Of a DNA stretch of 43,167 nucleotides, positions 32,724-40,969 are shown one piece after another (the stretch's first letter is position 1; each line of letters begins with the position of its first letter). The stretch is taken from NCBI GenBank assembly GCA_029776995.1, contig JAKOTZ010000170.1:1-43167 (forward strand), read 5' to 3'. The translations under genes were made by a program, and so were the position numbers. The notes below the pieces were generated by a model. That model was not told the DNA's origin, did not search any database, and saw only the letters and a list, made by a program, of their open reading frames with translations. The DNA is from Candidatus Hydrogenedentota bacterium. Lineage in GTDB: Bacteria > Hydrogenedentota > Hydrogenedentia > Hydrogenedentales > CAITNO01.

Positions 32724-33665
32724 ATGCGCGCGACGTTGCTTATACCTTTTTACGTGACGTCGCTTGCTCTTTCGGTGGCGGGATTGTCTCCCTTGAACGC
32801 GATGGTACTGGCCGTGCCGGTGGCGTGGGCTGTCTCATGCGGCCGGCGCGGCTGGACTGTCGGGCTGATCATGTTGAATATGCTGACCCTTTCGGCGGGG
32901 CGGGGCTCACTTTTGGCCGGCGCGGTGGGCACGCTGGTTTCCCTGAGCGGGGTCCCTGCCGGATACCGGACACGCCGCGGCGGCTGGTTCGGCGAAGTGG
33001 CGGCTGTATTCGCTCTGGCGGCTTTTGCGGTTCTCGGTCTCCAGATGGCGCTGTACTGGAACGAGAATCTGGCCCAGTGGCAGCATTTTCTGGACAGCCA
33101 GGCCAGCCAGATTACGGAGTCCGAGGTCGCGGAAGCGATTTCAGCCTGGCGCGAATACCTGCCCTACGTGGTGCCCGGATCCATCTTTGCCGGGTGTTAC
33201 ATGGTGGCGTTGCTGCAGACCCAGGTGTTATTCGGCCTGTTGCGCCGCATGGAACCGGACGGATGCGCGCCCCAGCCCCAGGGACGCTTCATCCTCAGCC
33301 GGCCGGCAGACACCCTGGTGTGGCTGGCGATTGCGGTCCTGGCGGGATTGGTGCTCGATTACTTCCGGTCCAGCGATGCCGTGAGGTTTATTGCCTGGAA
33401 CCTCGGGATTGCCCTGAGCGCGGTATACTGGTTTAACGGCCTTGGCATCGTGCTGTTTGGGCTGGAGGTTTTCAGGGTGCCGGTATGGGTAGGCGTAATT
33501 CTGCTCGGGTTGTTGGTCGTGACCAGCCTGCAAAGCATGCTGCTGGTGTTCGGTTTCCTTGACACCTGGTTTGATCACCGGCTGGTTCTGGCGCGCCTGG
33601 CGGCTGCCCGGGCACAGCAGAATCCGAATGGTCCGGAGGACAACGGTCCGTCCGATGAGCCGTGA
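32724..33665 (+). CDS. DUF2232 multi-pass membrane protein (YybS-like)
   Basis: This 313-residue protein has about eight predicted membrane helices (for example LLIPFYVTSLALSVAGLSPL, AVFALAAFAVLGLQMALYW, TLVWLAIAVLAGLVLDYFRS, VWVGVILLGLLVVTSLQSML). A soluble loop with a helical segment lies near residue 130. The C-terminal pattern (AVYWFNGLGIVLF) and position between rpsR and rplI match the YybS/DUF2232 family, which often sits exactly here. Its function is unknown. Confidence 0.82.
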   Translation: MRATLLIPFYVTSLALSVAGLSPLNAMVLAVPVAWAVSCGRRGWTVGLIMLNMLTLSAGRGSLLAGAVGTLVSLSGVPAGYRTRRGGWFGEVAAVFALAAFAVLGLQMALYWNENLAQWQHFLDSQASQITESEVAEAISAWREYLPYVVPGSIFAGCYMVALLQTQVLFGLLRRMEPDGCAPQPQGRFILSRPADTLVWLAIAVLAGLVLDYFRSSDAVRFIAWNLGIALSAVYWFNGLGIVLFGLEVFRVPVWVGVILLGLLVVTSLQSMLLVFGFLDTWFDHRLVLARLAAARAQQNPNGPEDNGPSDEP

Positions 33666-33734
33666 CGCGAGTGTGTTTAAAATCATGTGGTTCACTTCCG
33701 GGCGAATGCCCGGACATGACAGGAGATCTGTTTC

Positions 33735-34253
33735 ATGAACGTGATTTTGTGTGAAGATGTTGAAAATCTGGGCGTGGTAGGACAGAAAGTCACCGTTGCG
33801 GACGGGTATGCCCGCAATTTCCTGATCCCCAGAAAACTGGCGGTGCCGGTTGACGCTGCGAGCGCCAAACAGATCGAGCATGAGCTGCGCATCATCCGCA
33901 AACGCGAAGAACGCCGCCGCGCCGAACTGACCGCCCTGGCACGCCAGATCGAGGGACTTACCCTCGAATTCGAAATGCGCGCCGGAGAACACGACAAACT
34001 GTTCGGTTCGGTCACTTCGGCCATGATCGCCGAAAAACTGGCTGAGGCCGGTTTTAAAGTGAGCAAAAAGGCTGTCGTGCTCGAGGAGCCTATTAAAGCG
34101 CTGGGCATTTATTCTGTCACCATCCACCTTGCCGGTGGCATTGAAGCCGGCGTCAAGGTATGGGTAAAAGGGCTCGAAGGCGAAATCACCACCGAAACTG
34201 AACCGGAATCGGTGGAAGATATCGAAGAAGATTCGGACGAAGACGAGGAATAA
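33735..34253 (+). CDS. rplI: 50S ribosomal protein L9
   Basis: L9 binds 23S rRNA near the L1 stalk and helps maintain reading frame. This 172-residue protein has the N-terminal domain (MNVILCEDVENLGVVGQKVT, VADGYARNFLIPRKLAVPV), a long connecting helix (EERRRAELTALARQIEGLTL) and the C-terminal domain (LFGSVTSAMIAEKLAEAGFK). A strongly acidic tail of about 20 residues (EDIEEDSDEDEE) extends beyond the usual end, like the acidic tail of S6 in this operon. Confidence 0.96.
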   Translation: MNVILCEDVENLGVVGQKVTVADGYARNFLIPRKLAVPVDAASAKQIEHELRIIRKREERRRAELTALARQIEGLTLEFEMRAGEHDKLFGSVTSAMIAEKLAEAGFKVSKKAVVLEEPIKALGIYSVTIHLAGGIEAGVKVWVKGLEGEITTETEPESVEDIEEDSDEDEE

Positions 34254-34322
34254 TCGCGTCGCCGATCCAGTCGGCGCGCGTGACGCGTTCGAGCGCAGAC
34301 AGACCACGCGGGAGGCCGGATT

Positions 34323-35810
34323 ATGCCGCGCCAGAAAAGCGGTCGGGAGAGCGATGCGCCTATTCGTCCCCTGACGGGGGATATAACGCCTCCCCATGAC
34401 GGCGAGGCGGAACGGGCTGTTCTCGGCGCCATGATGGTCGGCATGGAAAAGGCGGTGGCCGCTGTAGTCGAAATTCTGCGTGATAACCAGTCCGATACCT
34501 TTTATTTTCCGCAGCATCAGATTATTTACAACGCGATCGTTTCGCTTTTCAGGCGAAACCAGCCTACTGATGTCGTGCTGGTCCGTAATGAGCTCGATCG
34601 CGCGGGAAATCTCGAAAAGGTCGGTGGCGCCGCGTATCTCGCCGATCTCATCAACGCCATGCCCAGTTCCGAGCATGCCGAGTATTACGCCCGCATCGTG
34701 CTCCAAAAGGCCATGCAGCGCCGCCTCATCACCGTGTGTGACCGCACCCGCAGCCTCGCCTACCAGGGACAGGATGACGTGGACGGCCTCCTCGAAGCCG
34801 CGGAACGCGAAATTTTCAGCCTCAACCAGCAACGGCATGTCAATCCTGTTTACTGGGTGGGGGATCTGGTTGACGATGCGGAGGAGCGTTTCAGGCGGTT
34901 GCGCGAAAACCAGTCCGGCGTAACAGGCGTCCCTTCCGGTTTCCTCCCGTTAGACCGGCTGCTCTCCGGTTTTCAGCCCTCCGACATGGTGGTCCTTGCG
35001 GCGAGGCCGTCCGTGGGGAAAACCGCGCTTGCCCTTAACATCAGCCTGAACGTTGCCCAGGAAATTCCCAGCCAGAGCGTGCTGATTTTCAGCCTCGAAA
35101 TGGCCAAGGAACAGCTGGTGAACCGCCTCGTGTGCCTGGCGGGCGGCGTAGACATGGGACGGCTTCGCAATGGATTTTTCTCGGCCCAGGAACTCGAAAA
35201 GGTCCAGGACGCGATCGAAAAAATAAGGTCTCTTCCCATCTATATCGATGAGACCGCCGGCATGACTCCGCTCGAAATGCGCTCCAAGGCCCGGCGCCAT
35301 GCCGCCCAGCACGAAATCAGCCTTATCGTGATAGACTACCTCCAGCTGATGCATGTGGGGCGCCAGGTCGAAAACCGGCAGGCCGAAATTGCCGAGATCT
35401 CCCGGTTCATCAAAAGCATGGCCCGCGAATTACATGTGCCGGTCCTGACTCTCTCCCAGCTCAGCCGCGAGGCTGACAAAGATGAACGCGGTGAACCAAA
35501 ACTCGTGCATTTGCGGGAATCCGGCGCCATTGAGCAGGATGCGGATGTCGTGCTCATCCTTTTCCGCCCGAACGCCCAGCACAGCGACCAGCTCTGTCTC
35601 AAGGTGGCCAAACACCGTAATGGCCCAACCGGAAAATTGAACCTCCTGTTCCGGCCGGGCATCCAGCAATTCGTCGCTGTTGATGACCGAGATCCGGCAG
35701 TGAAGGCCGGTGTACCCGCCAACGCGGCGTATGATGATGCTTACGAATTCGGCGGCGGGGGGTATGCCGAAGATGATGATATGCCCCCGTTTACGGATGG
35801 AGACCTCTGA
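34323..35810 (+). CDS. dnaB: Replicative DNA helicase DnaB
   Basis: DnaB is the hexameric helicase that unwinds the replication fork. This 495-residue protein has the N-terminal primase-interacting domain (PPHDGEAERAVLGAMMV, FYFPQHQIIYNAIVSLFRRN). The RecA-like motor has Walker A VLAARPSVGKTALALNISLN, VLIFSLEMAKEQLVNRL, Walker B LIVIDYLQLMHVG and the Arg-finger region HLRESGAIEQDADVVLILFR. It ends in an acidic tail (EDDDMPPFTDGDL). No intein is present. It follows rplI by 69 nt. Confidence 0.97.
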   Translation: MPRQKSGRESDAPIRPLTGDITPPHDGEAERAVLGAMMVGMEKAVAAVVEILRDNQSDTFYFPQHQIIYNAIVSLFRRNQPTDVVLVRNELDRAGNLEKVGGAAYLADLINAMPSSEHAEYYARIVLQKAMQRRLITVCDRTRSLAYQGQDDVDGLLEAAEREIFSLNQQRHVNPVYWVGDLVDDAEERFRRLRENQSGVTGVPSGFLPLDRLLSGFQPSDMVVLAARPSVGKTALALNISLNVAQEIPSQSVLIFSLEMAKEQLVNRLVCLAGGVDMGRLRNGFFSAQELEKVQDAIEKIRSLPIYIDETAGMTPLEMRSKARRHAAQHEISLIVIDYLQLMHVGRQVENRQAEIAEISRFIKSMARELHVPVLTLSQLSREADKDERGEPKLVHLRESGAIEQDADVVLILFRPNAQHSDQLCLKVAKHRNGPTGKLNLLFRPGIQQFVAVDDRDPAVKAGVPANAAYDDAYEFGGGGYAEDDDMPPFTDGDL

Positions 35811-35845
35811 TCGGTTAAAATAAGCCTCACTGGGAGATGAAAATG

Positions 35846-36718
35846 ATGTTTAAAGGTTCATACGTCGCATTGGCTACCCCTTTTACTGATGACGGATCCG
35901 TGGACTTCGATGCCTATGGCCGTCTCGTGGAATACCAGCTCGAACACGGCACCGACGGACTGGTCCCATGCGGATGTACCGGCGAGGCTGCCACCCTGAG
36001 CCACGAGGAACAGAAACAGTGTATCCGCTTCGTCGTGGAAAAGGTGGCCGGCCACGCGAAAGTGCTTGCTGGAACCGGTTCCAACAGTACCCGTGAAGCC
36101 ATCGAACTTACCCGGTTTGCCGCGGAGGCGGGAGCCGATGCCGCCCTGCTGATAACCCCTTATTACAATAAACCTACACCGGCCGGGCAGATCGCCCATT
36201 ATGAACGTGTAGCCGCGGCGGTGCCCAACCTTCCCATTATGCTCTACAACGTCCCCAGCCGCACGGGCACCAACATGCTTCCGGCCACTGTCGCCAGGCT
36301 CAGCCAGGTCGATAACATCCAGGCCATTAAAGAAGCGGCCGGTAGCGTGGACCAGGTCAGCCAGATCCTGTCCTTGTGTGATATTACCGTCATGTCCGGC
36401 GATGACAGCCTGACCCTTCCTATGATGGCTGTAGGCGCCACGGGTGTGGTATCTGTAGCCGCCAATGTTGTCCCGGGACCGGTAGCCGAGATGTGCCGGC
36501 TGGCCCTCGCGGGAGACTTCGCCGGTGCGCGGAAAATTCATTACCGGCTGATGCCCCTTTTCAAGGCGCTGTTCATTGAGACCAACCCCATGCCGGTCAA
36601 GGCGGCCCTTGCCCGAATGGGGATCATTCGCAATGTCCTCCGGCTTCCGCTCGTGCCGCTCAGCCCGGAAAAAGCCCCGGAACTGGATAAAGTCCTGGCT
36701 GATCTCGGTCTGATCTGA
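35846..36718 (+). CDS. dapA: 4-hydroxy-tetrahydrodipicolinate synthase
   Basis: DapA condenses pyruvate with aspartate semialdehyde in lysine and diaminopimelate synthesis. The start could be ATG 35837, 35843 or 35846; GGGAG at 35832-35836 favours 35843 or 35846, the latter giving MFKGSYVALATPF (290 aa). Conserved parts are GTDGLVPCGCTGEAATLSHE, ALLITPYYNKPTPAGQIAHY, the Tyr in MLYNVPSRTGTNM and the Schiff-base Lys in IQAIKEAAGSVDQ. It lies downstream of dnaB with a 35-nt gap and is probably read from the same operon. Confidence 0.95.
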   Translation: MFKGSYVALATPFTDDGSVDFDAYGRLVEYQLEHGTDGLVPCGCTGEAATLSHEEQKQCIRFVVEKVAGHAKVLAGTGSNSTREAIELTRFAAEAGADAALLITPYYNKPTPAGQIAHYERVAAAVPNLPIMLYNVPSRTGTNMLPATVARLSQVDNIQAIKEAAGSVDQVSQILSLCDITVMSGDDSLTLPMMAVGATGVVSVAANVVPGPVAEMCRLALAGDFAGARKIHYRLMPLFKALFIETNPMPVKAALARMGIIRNVLRLPLVPLSPEKAPELDKVLADLGLI

Positions 36719-36764
36719 GACGCGGTGCGGAAGCATCGGGAAACAGATGGGTTGAGGGTAGGGT

Positions 36765-37445
36765 ATGCCTGCAAAAAGCAGCGCAGTCACGCGCTTGGAG
36801 GAACATCCATTCTTCAACCGGCTGGAAGCGGTTACGCGGGACCGGATCGCGCCGCTGCTCCAGGCGCGCGAGTTTGCCCGCCGGCAGATCGTGTATTTTC
36901 CCAATGAAGCCTGTGACTATGTTTACTGGGTCGTTCGCGGACGGGTTCGGGTGGTCCGCATGGGACCGGAGAACCGCGAAATCAACGTGGACATCGTCAC
37001 GGCCGGGGGCATGTTCGGGGAATCCGCTTTGGAAGAAGCATGGCAGGCGGGAGAATTCGCTGAAACCGTGGAGCCCTCTGTGCTCTTTATGATGCGCTCG
37101 GCTGATTTTCGAAAAGTATGCCGCGCCTATCCGGACATGGCCGTTGCCGTGGCGGCTGAAATACTCGAAAAGCTTCAGCGCGCGTGGTCCGCCATGGCCG
37201 AAACGGCTTTTTGGTCTGTTAAGCGTCGCCTGGCCGCGGCACTCGAGCGATTTATGGATTCCGGAAATCAGATGGTCTCCATGACCCATCTGGACCTCGC
37301 GCGTACCGTAGTAGCGGCCCGGGAAACCGTGACAGCCCATTTGCGCGAACTGGAACAGGACGGTATCCTGAAACTGGAACATCGCCGGATTTGGATCCAG
37401 GATCCTGAAAGACTTCACCGGATCGCTGCCGGCGCGCAGCCATGA
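36765..37445 (+). CDS. Crp/Fnr-family transcriptional regulator (first copy)
   Basis: This 226-residue protein has an N-terminal cyclic-nucleotide-binding-type beta barrel (ARRQIVYFPNEACDYVYWVV, RGRVRVVRMGPENREINVDI, GGMFGESALEEAWQAGEF), a long dimerisation helix, and a C-terminal winged HTH (MTHLDLARTVVAARETVTAH). No N-terminal FNR-type cysteine cluster is seen, so an iron-sulfur oxygen sensor is unlikely. The effector may be a cyclic nucleotide, heme or another small molecule. It lies 46 nt after dapA and 79 nt before a second Crp/Fnr gene, and both precede the NuoEF-type operon. Confidence 0.92.
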   Translation: MPAKSSAVTRLEEHPFFNRLEAVTRDRIAPLLQAREFARRQIVYFPNEACDYVYWVVRGRVRVVRMGPENREINVDIVTAGGMFGESALEEAWQAGEFAETVEPSVLFMMRSADFRKVCRAYPDMAVAVAAEILEKLQRAWSAMAETAFWSVKRRLAAALERFMDSGNQMVSMTHLDLARTVVAARETVTAHLRELEQDGILKLEHRRIWIQDPERLHRIAAGAQP

Positions 37446-37524
37446 AGCTGCAGCGGAGTGGTACAGTCGGGGTTCGGCTGTTTACGTGATCACGGACTGT
37501 CCCGGCGCAGAAAGGGTTCATGTT

Positions 37525-38223
37525 ATGAAGCGCGTTTCTGGATCTTTGGAGGATCGCGTAAAGGCCCTGCGCGCGTGTTCGTTGTTCGCCGATCTTGATG
37601 AGCGGGGGCTGATGGCGCTGGCATCCCGGGTTTCTTTCCGCGCGTACGATAAGGGCGAAATCCTGTTCCATTCCGGGGAGACGGCCGACGGCATGCATCT
37701 GGTTGCCGAAGGGTTAATCAAAGTATTCCGCCTGGGACCGGATGGTCGGGAGCAGGTTATTCACTTGTTTGGTTCCGGGGAGCCAGTTGGGGAAGTGGCC
37801 ATGTTTGAGGGAAGCAGTTATCCCGCGTCGGCCATGGCGCTGGCTGCAAGCCGTACCCTTTTTATGCCCCGCGAAGCATTCCTCGCGACCGCAAAGGAAG
37901 ATCCCGACTTTCTCTTGCGCCTGCTGGCGGTTCTTTCCAGGAGGCTTCGCCGGATGGTGGATCTGGTGGACGCCCTGTCGCTGCGGGAAGTTTCCGCCCG
38001 GCTGGCCGCGAGGCTGCTTGAAATGGCCGAAGAGAATAAAGGCCGCGTTGCGCGGATTCCCGGATCGAAAGCCACCCTGGCAGCCCATATTGGAACCGTT
38101 CCCGAAACCCTGAGCCGTATCCTGAACCGGTTCCAGCAGGAAGGCATCGTCCAGGTAAACGGCCGCGAAATTCATCTGCTGCGTCCCGACCGCCTGCGCG
38201 AACTGGCGGATTCCGGTGAGTAA
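37525..38223 (+). CDS. Crp/Fnr-family transcriptional regulator (second copy)
   Basis: The track starts at 37486; ATG 37525 with AGAAAGGG upstream is preferred, giving 232 aa. The sensory barrel (YDKGEILFHSGETADGMHLV, HLFGSGEPVGEVAMFEGSSY) resembles the Dnr/NnrR branch, which often senses NO or redox through heme; that assignment is tentative. The HTH is SKATLAAHIGTVPETLSRIL. There is no FNR-type Cys cluster. It ends 302 nt before the electron-transfer operon, and the gap holds a palindrome and a promoter-like element, so it is the prime candidate for that operon's regulator. Confidence 0.92.
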   Translation: MKRVSGSLEDRVKALRACSLFADLDERGLMALASRVSFRAYDKGEILFHSGETADGMHLVAEGLIKVFRLGPDGREQVIHLFGSGEPVGEVAMFEGSSYPASAMALAASRTLFMPREAFLATAKEDPDFLLRLLAVLSRRLRRMVDLVDALSLREVSARLAARLLEMAEENKGRVARIPGSKATLAAHIGTVPETLSRILNRFQQEGIVQVNGREIHLLRPDRLRELADSGE

Positions 38224-38312
38224 AGTTCCGCCGGCACGCCGCATTATAAGCACAAATTAGATGCGTGCCATAGTGTGATTTTGCCCGTTGCGTCTTAAGC
38301 AGACACGGCTCT

Positions 38313-38330
38313 CAGTTGACATGACAACTG
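38313..38330. promoter_or_regulatory. 18-bp palindrome, candidate operator
   Basis: CAGTTGACATGACAACTG reads the same on both strands except for one position in each 9-nt arm. It lies in the gap between the second Crp/Fnr gene and the electron-transfer operon, about 90 nt before the candidate promoter. The TTG..CAA halves recall Crp/Fnr-type sites, but the spacing (TTG-N6-CAA) is shorter than for FNR. Confidence 0.45.
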
Positions 38331-38419
38331 TCTCCGCGATGTTTTCAACCGACACGCATCCCGGCTGTGCCGCTATTGCACTTAATAATTTGAAGCGGCC
38401 GCGGGTAAAAGCTGGAAAT

Positions 38420-38448
38420 TTGTTTTTCGAATAAATATTTGCTATGCT
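38420..38448 (+). promoter_or_regulatory. Candidate promoter of the NuoE-NuoF-like operon
   Basis: TTGTTT and TATGCT are separated by 17 nt in an AT-rich stretch, about 78 nt before the NuoE start. Both boxes are weak (three of six and four of six), which fits a promoter that needs an activator. The rest of the 302-nt gap (38224-38525) holds the palindrome and no gene. Confidence 0.4.
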
Positions 38449-38525
38449 ATTTTTAACCCTTCGTTTTCCCAAAAATCGGAATCTGGCAGGCGATGGTCAA
38501 GCGCATGCCGGGGAGTGTTGTTTGT

Positions 38526-39032
38526 ATGAGCGAGAACTCTTCCGCAGAGGGCGCGGCAGTGGTGCAGGAAATTGTCGCGGCGTTTCCCTCGGGGCGAGGC
38601 AGTCTGATTCCCATCCTTCAGGAAATTCAGCGCCGGCAGGGGTATATTTCACCGGAAGCGCTGAAAGCGCTGGAGCGGCTGACGGGTATTTCCGCCACCG
38701 AGGCATATGGTGTGGCCACCTTCTACACGCAGTTCCGGTTTACCCGTCCAGGCAGGCATAAAATCCAGGTGTGCAATGGAACGGCATGCCATGTGCGGGG
38801 CGGCGCCCAGGTTCTGGAAGAACTGGAACGCCGGCTGGGCATCTCGGTGGGACAAACCACACCGGACGGCCAGTTCAGCCTGGAACGGGTGGCATGCCTG
38901 GGGTGCTGCGCGCTTTCGCCGGTGGTAGCGGTAGACGGCAAAGTGTATGCGGGCATGACCCCGAAAAAAGTGCCTGGTGTCCTGCGAGAATACGCTGCGC
39001 AGGCTACCCAGTCCGCCCGCCAGGAGAAATAA
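38526..39032 (+). CDS. NuoE/HydC-like [2Fe-2S] subunit
   Basis: This is the thioredoxin-fold [2Fe-2S] subunit of NADH-oxidising diaphorase modules. ATG 38526, with GGGGAG about 12 nt upstream, is preferred over 38493, giving 168 aa. The N-terminal helical part (GRGSLIPILQEIQRRQGYIS, ATEAYGVATFYTQFRFTRPG) precedes the cluster ligands CNGTAC and CLGCC (C-x4-C and C-x3-C), spaced as in NuoE. Relatives are NuoE of complex I, HydC of bifurcating hydrogenases and StnA-type proteins. The next gene follows after 2 nt. Confidence 0.94.
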   Translation: MSENSSAEGAAVVQEIVAAFPSGRGSLIPILQEIQRRQGYISPEALKALERLTGISATEAYGVATFYTQFRFTRPGRHKIQVCNGTACHVRGGAQVLEELERRLGISVGQTTPDGQFSLERVACLGCCALSPVVAVDGKVYAGMTPKKVPGVLREYAAQATQSARQEK

Positions 39033-39034
39033 CC

Positions 39035-40948
39035 ATGGATGGATTAAATATTCGGCGTCGGATGGCGGAGGAACGGTGGTCAGCCCTGATGTCGGGGGCT
39101 GAATCGGTGTTTTTCGTCGGGGCGGCGACCTGCGGCATGGCGGCGGGGGCGGAAGCGGTGATCGATCGGCTGGAGCGGGATATCGCGCGGTATGGGCTGA
39201 ACGCGCGGGTGATCCGGGCGGGCTGCCTGGGGCCGTGCTGTTTTGAACCGATTATGATCGTGCGTCGGCAAGGGCTGCCGGAATGCTGCTACGGCCCGGT
39301 GGATGCCGACGCGGCAGGATCCATACTGGAGCGGCACGTGATGGGCGGCGAGTTGTGCCCGGAATGGTCCCTTGGCGTGATGACCGCTGAGGGATACGGG
39401 GATATTCCCTCGTTCTGGGACCATCCGATGATGCGCGGTCAGGTGCGACGGGTATTGGTAAACTGCGGCGTGATCGATCCTGAAGATCCCGACCATTATC
39501 TGGCCCGGGGAGGCTACCTGGGCCTGGAACGGGCGCTGGGCATGACGCCTGAGGCGGTAATTGAAGAAGTGCTGGCGTCCGGACTGCGGGGCCGGGGTGG
39601 CGCAGGCTTCCCGACGGGGAAGAAATGGCAGTTTGCCCGGGCGGCCGAGGGTTCTCCGAAATACCTGATCTGTAACGCGGATGAGGGGGATCCGGGAGCC
39701 TTCATGAACCGTTCGCTGCTGGAGGGCGATCCTCACGCCGTGCTGGAGGGGATGCTGATCGCGGGATACGCGATCGGGGCAAGCGAAGGGTACATCTATT
39801 GCCGGGCGGAATATCCGCTGGCGATCCGCCGTCTGGAACGGGCCATAGAACAGATGCGCGAGCTGGGCGTGCTGGGCGAGCGGATTTTAGGGACCGATTT
39901 TTCATTTGATCTGCATATCAAACAGGGAGCGGGCGCGTTCGTGTGCGGAGAGGAAACGGCGCTGATCGCGTCCATTGAAGGCCTGCGGGGGATGCCGCGG
40001 CCCAAGCCGCCTTTCCCGGCGCAGCGTGGGCTGTGGGGCAAACCAACGGTGATCCAGAACGTGGAGACCCTGGGCAACCTGCCGCACATATTGCGAAATG
40101 GCGCGGCGTGGTTTGCCGAGGTGGGCACTCCGCAAAGCCGGGGCACCAAGACCTTCGCCCTGGCGGGCAAAGTGGCGAGGACGGGATTGATCGAGGTGCC
40201 CCTGGGCACGCCGCTGCGGCAAATTGTGATGGAAATCGGGGGCGGCATGGTGTCGGGCAAGGCGCCCAAGGCCGTACAGACCGGCGGCCCCTCCGGAGGA
40301 TGCATCCCGGCGGAGAAATTTGACCTGCCGGTGGATTACGAGTCCCTGGGCGCCGCCGGCAGCATCATGGGTTCGGGTGGCATGATTGTGCTCGACGAAG
40401 ACTCATGCATGGTGGATATCGCGCGGTATTTCCTGACGTTCACGCAGCAGGAGTCGTGCGGGAAATGCGTTCCCTGCCGGATTGGCACGCGCGCCATGCT
40501 GCAGCTGCTGGAGAATATCAGCAAGGGGCAGGGGCGTCCCGAGGACCTGCGGCAGTTGGAAGAGATTGCCGAGACGGTAAAAATGGGGTCCTTGTGCGGT
40601 TTGGGACAGACAGCCCCCAATCCCGTGCTGACTACGCTGCGGTATTTCCGCAACGAATATGAGGAACACATTGAAAAAAGCCAGTGCGCCGCGTTCGCGT
40701 GCCGAAAACTGGTGTGGTACCGGATTGATCCGGACCGCTGTAAGGGATGCGGGGTGTGCCTGCGCGTATGTCCGGCCGAGGCCATAGAAGGCGAAAAAGG
40801 CGAGCCGCACCGGATTATCGATGAAAAATGCATCCACTGCGGCACGTGCGTGACGGCGTGTCCGCCTTCCAGCGCGGCCATTTACCGGGAAAGCGGGGAC
40901 CTCAAACGGATCGAAGCGCGGCGTCAGCTGGCATCCACGGTGAGCTGA
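39035..40948 (+). CDS. NuoF/HydB-like FMN and iron-sulfur subunit (NADH site, bifurcating type)
   Basis: The track places the start at 38771 inside nuoE; ATG 39035 directly after the NuoE stop gives 637 aa. The domains run in order: N-terminal thioredoxin-like [2Fe-2S] domain (VGAATCGMAAGAEAV, RAGCLGPCCFEPIMIV), FMN/NADH-binding core (GRGGAGFPTGKKWQFA, CNADEGDPGAFMNRSLLEGD) and SLBB domain. The N3-type [4Fe-4S] site (ESCGKCVPCRIGTRAM with a later Cys in GSLCGLG) follows. A C-terminal two-cluster ferredoxin domain ends the protein (CKGCGVCLRVCPAEAIEG, CIHCGTCVTACPPSS). NuoF of complex I lacks the ferredoxin and N-terminal cluster domains; HydB and StnB of electron-bifurcating complexes have them. 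So this is probably the bifurcating flavin subunit that handles NADH and ferredoxin electrons. Confidence 0.94.
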   Translation: MDGLNIRRRMAEERWSALMSGAESVFFVGAATCGMAAGAEAVIDRLERDIARYGLNARVIRAGCLGPCCFEPIMIVRRQGLPECCYGPVDADAAGSILERHVMGGELCPEWSLGVMTAEGYGDIPSFWDHPMMRGQVRRVLVNCGVIDPEDPDHYLARGGYLGLERALGMTPEAVIEEVLASGLRGRGGAGFPTGKKWQFARAAEGSPKYLICNADEGDPGAFMNRSLLEGDPHAVLEGMLIAGYAIGASEGYIYCRAEYPLAIRRLERAIEQMRELGVLGERILGTDFSFDLHIKQGAGAFVCGEETALIASIEGLRGMPRPKPPFPAQRGLWGKPTVIQNVETLGNLPHILRNGAAWFAEVGTPQSRGTKTFALAGKVARTGLIEVPLGTPLRQIVMEIGGGMVSGKAPKAVQTGGPSGGCIPAEKFDLPVDYESLGAAGSIMGSGGMIVLDEDSCMVDIARYFLTFTQQESCGKCVPCRIGTRAMLQLLENISKGQGRPEDLRQLEEIAETVKMGSLCGLGQTAPNPVLTTLRYFRNEYEEHIEKSQCAAFACRKLVWYRIDPDRCKGCGVCLRVCPAEAIEGEKGEPHRIIDEKCIHCGTCVTACPPSSAAIYRESGDLKRIEARRQLASTVS

Positions 40949-40969
40949 CGCCGATTTGGAGCAATAATC

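Noticed and set aside
33228-34838. 536-codon minus-strand ORF
   Set aside because: It spans DUF2232, rplI and the start of dnaB on the opposite strand; all three are confidently identified, and the shadow shows no domain.
38313-38330. Classical FNR or CRP binding site
   Set aside because: The palindrome lacks the TTGAT-N4-ATCAA or TGTGA-N6-TCACA spacing; it is kept only as a candidate operator of unknown type.
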